A DNA stretch of 58,616 nt, taken from NCBI GenBank assembly GCA_902494245.1, contig CABUSR010000008.1, positions 1 through 58,616 on the forward strand, written 5' to 3'. Below the pieces are notes generated by a model, which made no database searches, was not told the DNA's origin, and worked only from the letters and a program-made list of their open reading frames with translations. Shown here in pieces: positions 57,116 through 58,616 of this stretch. This DNA comes from an uncultured Collinsella sp. GTDB lineage: Bacteria; Actinomycetota; Coriobacteriia; Coriobacteriales; Coriobacteriaceae. A program made the position numbers and the translations under genes. How positions within the stretch are numbered: position 1 is the first letter of the stretch; the number at the start of each line of letters is the position of its first letter.

Positions 57116-57772
57116 GGGCTCCCAGGGGCAGGGGGCTTCGATGTGGATGTGCTCGCCGGTTACGGGATGCGTGAAGGACACGCTGTGGGCATGGAGCATC
57201 AGGCCGCAGGGACGCGGCGTGCCGTAGAGCTCGTCGCCCACCAGGGGATGACGCTCGCTCGCCAGATGCACGCGGATCTGGTGTTTGCGGCCGGTGAGCA
57301 GCTCGACATCGATATACGAGCGCGTGGGCAGGCCACGACGGCTCTTAAGACGCTTGAGCACCTTCACGCGCGTTTGAGACGGCTTGCCGCTGGCGCCGAC
57401 GCGCATCTTGCGGCTGTCGTGGCGATCGCGGGCGATGGGCTTGTCGATGAGCTTTTCGTTCCAGTCGATCTTGCCCTCGGCGAGCGCCAGATAGTGCTTT
57501 TCGAAAGCGTGGTCGATGACCATCTGGTCAAAGGCGGGCTGCGTCTGCTTGTCGAGCGAGAACAACACCACGCCGGTGGTGTCGCGGTCCAGGCGGTTGA
57601 GCGGCTGCATGTCGGTCGCGGCAAAGCCGTCGCCCATCGCCAGCAGCAGGTCGCTGGCGTAGTCGGTGAGCGTGCGCTCGCCGGTGCCGTCACCGTGTAC
57701 GATCATGCCGGCGGGTTTGTCGATGGCCATGAGCCAGGCATCGCAGTAGAGGACTTGAGGTTCTTCGTTCAC
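57113..57772 (-). CDS. RluA-family pseudouridine synthase
   Basis: 219 residues. The catalytic Asp62 is in LNRLDRDTTGVV. KPAGMIVHGDG at the start and LTGRKHQIRVHLA with HPLVGDELYG near the end are family motifs. No S4 domain is present, so it resembles the RluA/TruC/YlyB-like short forms that modify rRNA or tRNA. The target base is unknown. It follows the U32 gene by 15 bases in the same direction. Confidence 0.92.
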   Translation of the reverse strand: MNEEPQVLYCDAWLMAIDKPAGMIVHGDGTGERTLTDYASDLLLAMGDGFAATDMQPLNRLDRDTTGVVLFSLDKQTQPAFDQMVIDHAFEKHYLALAEGKIDWNEKLIDKPIARDRHDSRKMRVGASGKPSQTRVKVLKRLKSRRGLPTRSYIDVELLTGRKHQIRVHLASERHPLVGDELYGTPRPCGLMLHAHSVSFTHPVTGEHIHIEAPCPWEP

Positions 57773-57787
57773 GTGTAAGCCTTTCGG

Positions 57788-58616
57788 TTAGCTGATTCCC
57801 ACAAACATGCAGCCCGAGGTCGCCCCGCGCAGACGGGCGGCGGGCTTACGGCCGGCTTGAGCCGCCTCGACGGCGCGACGGACGCGGGCGACGGCACGAC
57901 CCACCTCATCCGCCTCGAGCAGCGTTCCGTCCACCATGAAACGACGCACACCGGCATCGAGCAGCTGAGGAACCTGCGGCGTGAGGTCGATGGGGTAGGC
58001 GTCGTACAGGCGAGAGCGGCCATGGATGTCGGTGCGGACGGGCATGACCTTGCCGTCGATATTCTTGAGCGACAGCTTGCGGGCACGCAGACGGCAGTTG
58101 GCACAATCGTGGATGCAGCCGTTGGCAACCTGCAGAATGCAATGCTCGCTTGTCATAACGCGCGGGCGGCCAAAGACGGTGATGCCCAGAGCCGCGGGCG
58201 CGGCGGCGCCGAGCGAGACAATCTCGTCGAGCGTGATCTCGGGCGAGAGCCAAAACGCACCGGCTCCACGCTCGGCAAGCGCCTCCATGCAGGGCGTGTT
58301 GTGCACCGGCAGGCAAGAGCGAATCTCGGCCGTGGCGCCGGCCTGCGCGGCTACGGCGAGCTCGGAGATATTGCCGACGGCGACGGTGGCCCCAGCATTG
58401 ATCCAGGTATCGACGCGCTCGTGGTCGACGGTGCGGCAGACCTCGTCGAGTACAGGCACGATACCCTGCTCAAATGCATCGGCGGGGGAGAGCCCGACAG
58501 CCTCGAGCGCGTCGGTGGTCATGTAGATGCGCGTGGCGTCCTCGGCACGAGCTGCCTCGGCGGCTTCGAGCGTGGTGACGGTGGCGCAGATCTGCGGCTC
58601 GTCGCGGTAATGCTCG
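57788..58616 (-). CDS. U32-family peptidase/rRNA-modification protein (partial, 5' end outside)
   Basis: About 276 C-terminal residues are visible and the frame stays open to the window edge. The Cys cluster NGCIHDCANCR and the upstream FGRPRVMTSEHC are hallmarks of U32 proteins (YegQ/RlhA/TrhP group), which act in RNA hydroxylation or as collagenase-like proteins. An ATG at 58522 is internal, since coding continues upstream with EHYRDEPQICATVTTLEAAE. It forms an operon with the RluA gene, consistent with RNA modification. Confidence 0.85.
   Translation of the reverse strand, partial: EHYRDEPQICATVTTLEAAEAARAEDATRIYMTTDALEAVGLSPADAFEQGIVPVLDEVCRTVDHERVDTWINAGATVAVGNISELAVAAQAGATAEIRSCLPVHNTPCMEALAERGAGAFWLSPEITLDEIVSLGAAAPAALGITVFGRPRVMTSEHCILQVANGCIHDCANCRLRARKLSLKNIDGKVMPVRTDIHGRSRLYDAYPIDLTPQVPQLLDAGVRRFMVDGTLLEADEVGRAVARVRRAVEAAQAGRKPAARLRGATSGCMFVGIS

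Overview
The window is a GC-rich, gene-dense chromosomal segment of an actinobacterium of the class Coriobacteriia. I infer a Collinsella-like organism from gene content and order, codon use, FabK-type lipid synthesis and many small palindromic intergenic repeats. There are no rRNA or tRNA genes, no CRISPR array and no prophage. The only transposase trace is a fragment at the left edge.

Layout. 1-9.8 kb: a transposase fragment; a secreted, apparently sortase-anchored 5'-nucleotidase; a three-gene ABC importer operon; a WYL regulator; asnS; a stand-alone PTS EIIA; an esterase-like hydrolase. 9.8-18 kb: a repeat-rich gap followed by a FeoA-FeoB fusion, an MFS exporter, a GH13 glycosidase, a hypoxanthine-DNA glycosylase, an unknown gene and an aminotransferase. 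18-35 kb: rplJ-rplL (with L10 leader and attenuator), galU, rpoB-rpoC, an ECF sigma/anti-sigma pair, then rpsL-rpsG-fusA-rpsJ. 35-45 kb: birA divergent from a complete type II fatty-acid operon (fabH-acpP-fabK-fabD-fabG-fabF-accB-fabZ-accC-accDA). 45-48 kb: a PTS EIIC flanked by direct repeats, a CDF metal exporter and a histidine phosphatase. 48.7-54.5 kb: rplC-rplD-rplW-rplB-rpsS-rplV-rpsC-rplP-rpmC-rpsQ-rplN-rplX, ending in a terminator. 54.5-58.6 kb: a Gfo/Idh oxidoreductase with a DeoR regulator, an array of three tandem palindromes, an RluA pseudouridine synthase and a partial U32 peptidase.

The usual L10-rpoBC-str-S10 order is kept but broken by insertions: galU before rpoB, the sigma cassette before rpsL, and about 14 kb between rpsJ and rplC. 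The S10/spc run stops after rplX, with no rplE or rpsH following.

Most notable observations. (1) RpoC carries a C-terminal extension of about 225 residues with a helix-hairpin-helix module that aligns without gaps to the DNA-binding C-terminal domain of the RNA polymerase alpha subunit and keeps its main DNA-contact residues at identical spacing. (2) Three 128-165 bp palindromes (18066, 30991, 48264) share a conserved 64-67 nt core with compensatory changes, have outer arms unrelated between copies yet almost perfectly complementary within each, and all sit directly upstream of ribosomal-protein operons. (3) A family of about eight small hairpins keeps a constant CTGTCCC loop while the stems vary and stay paired. 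(4) Three tandem 80-bp palindromes lie at 56.8-57.0 kb. (5) S12 carries arginine at the position where Lys-to-Arg gives streptomycin resistance in other bacteria.
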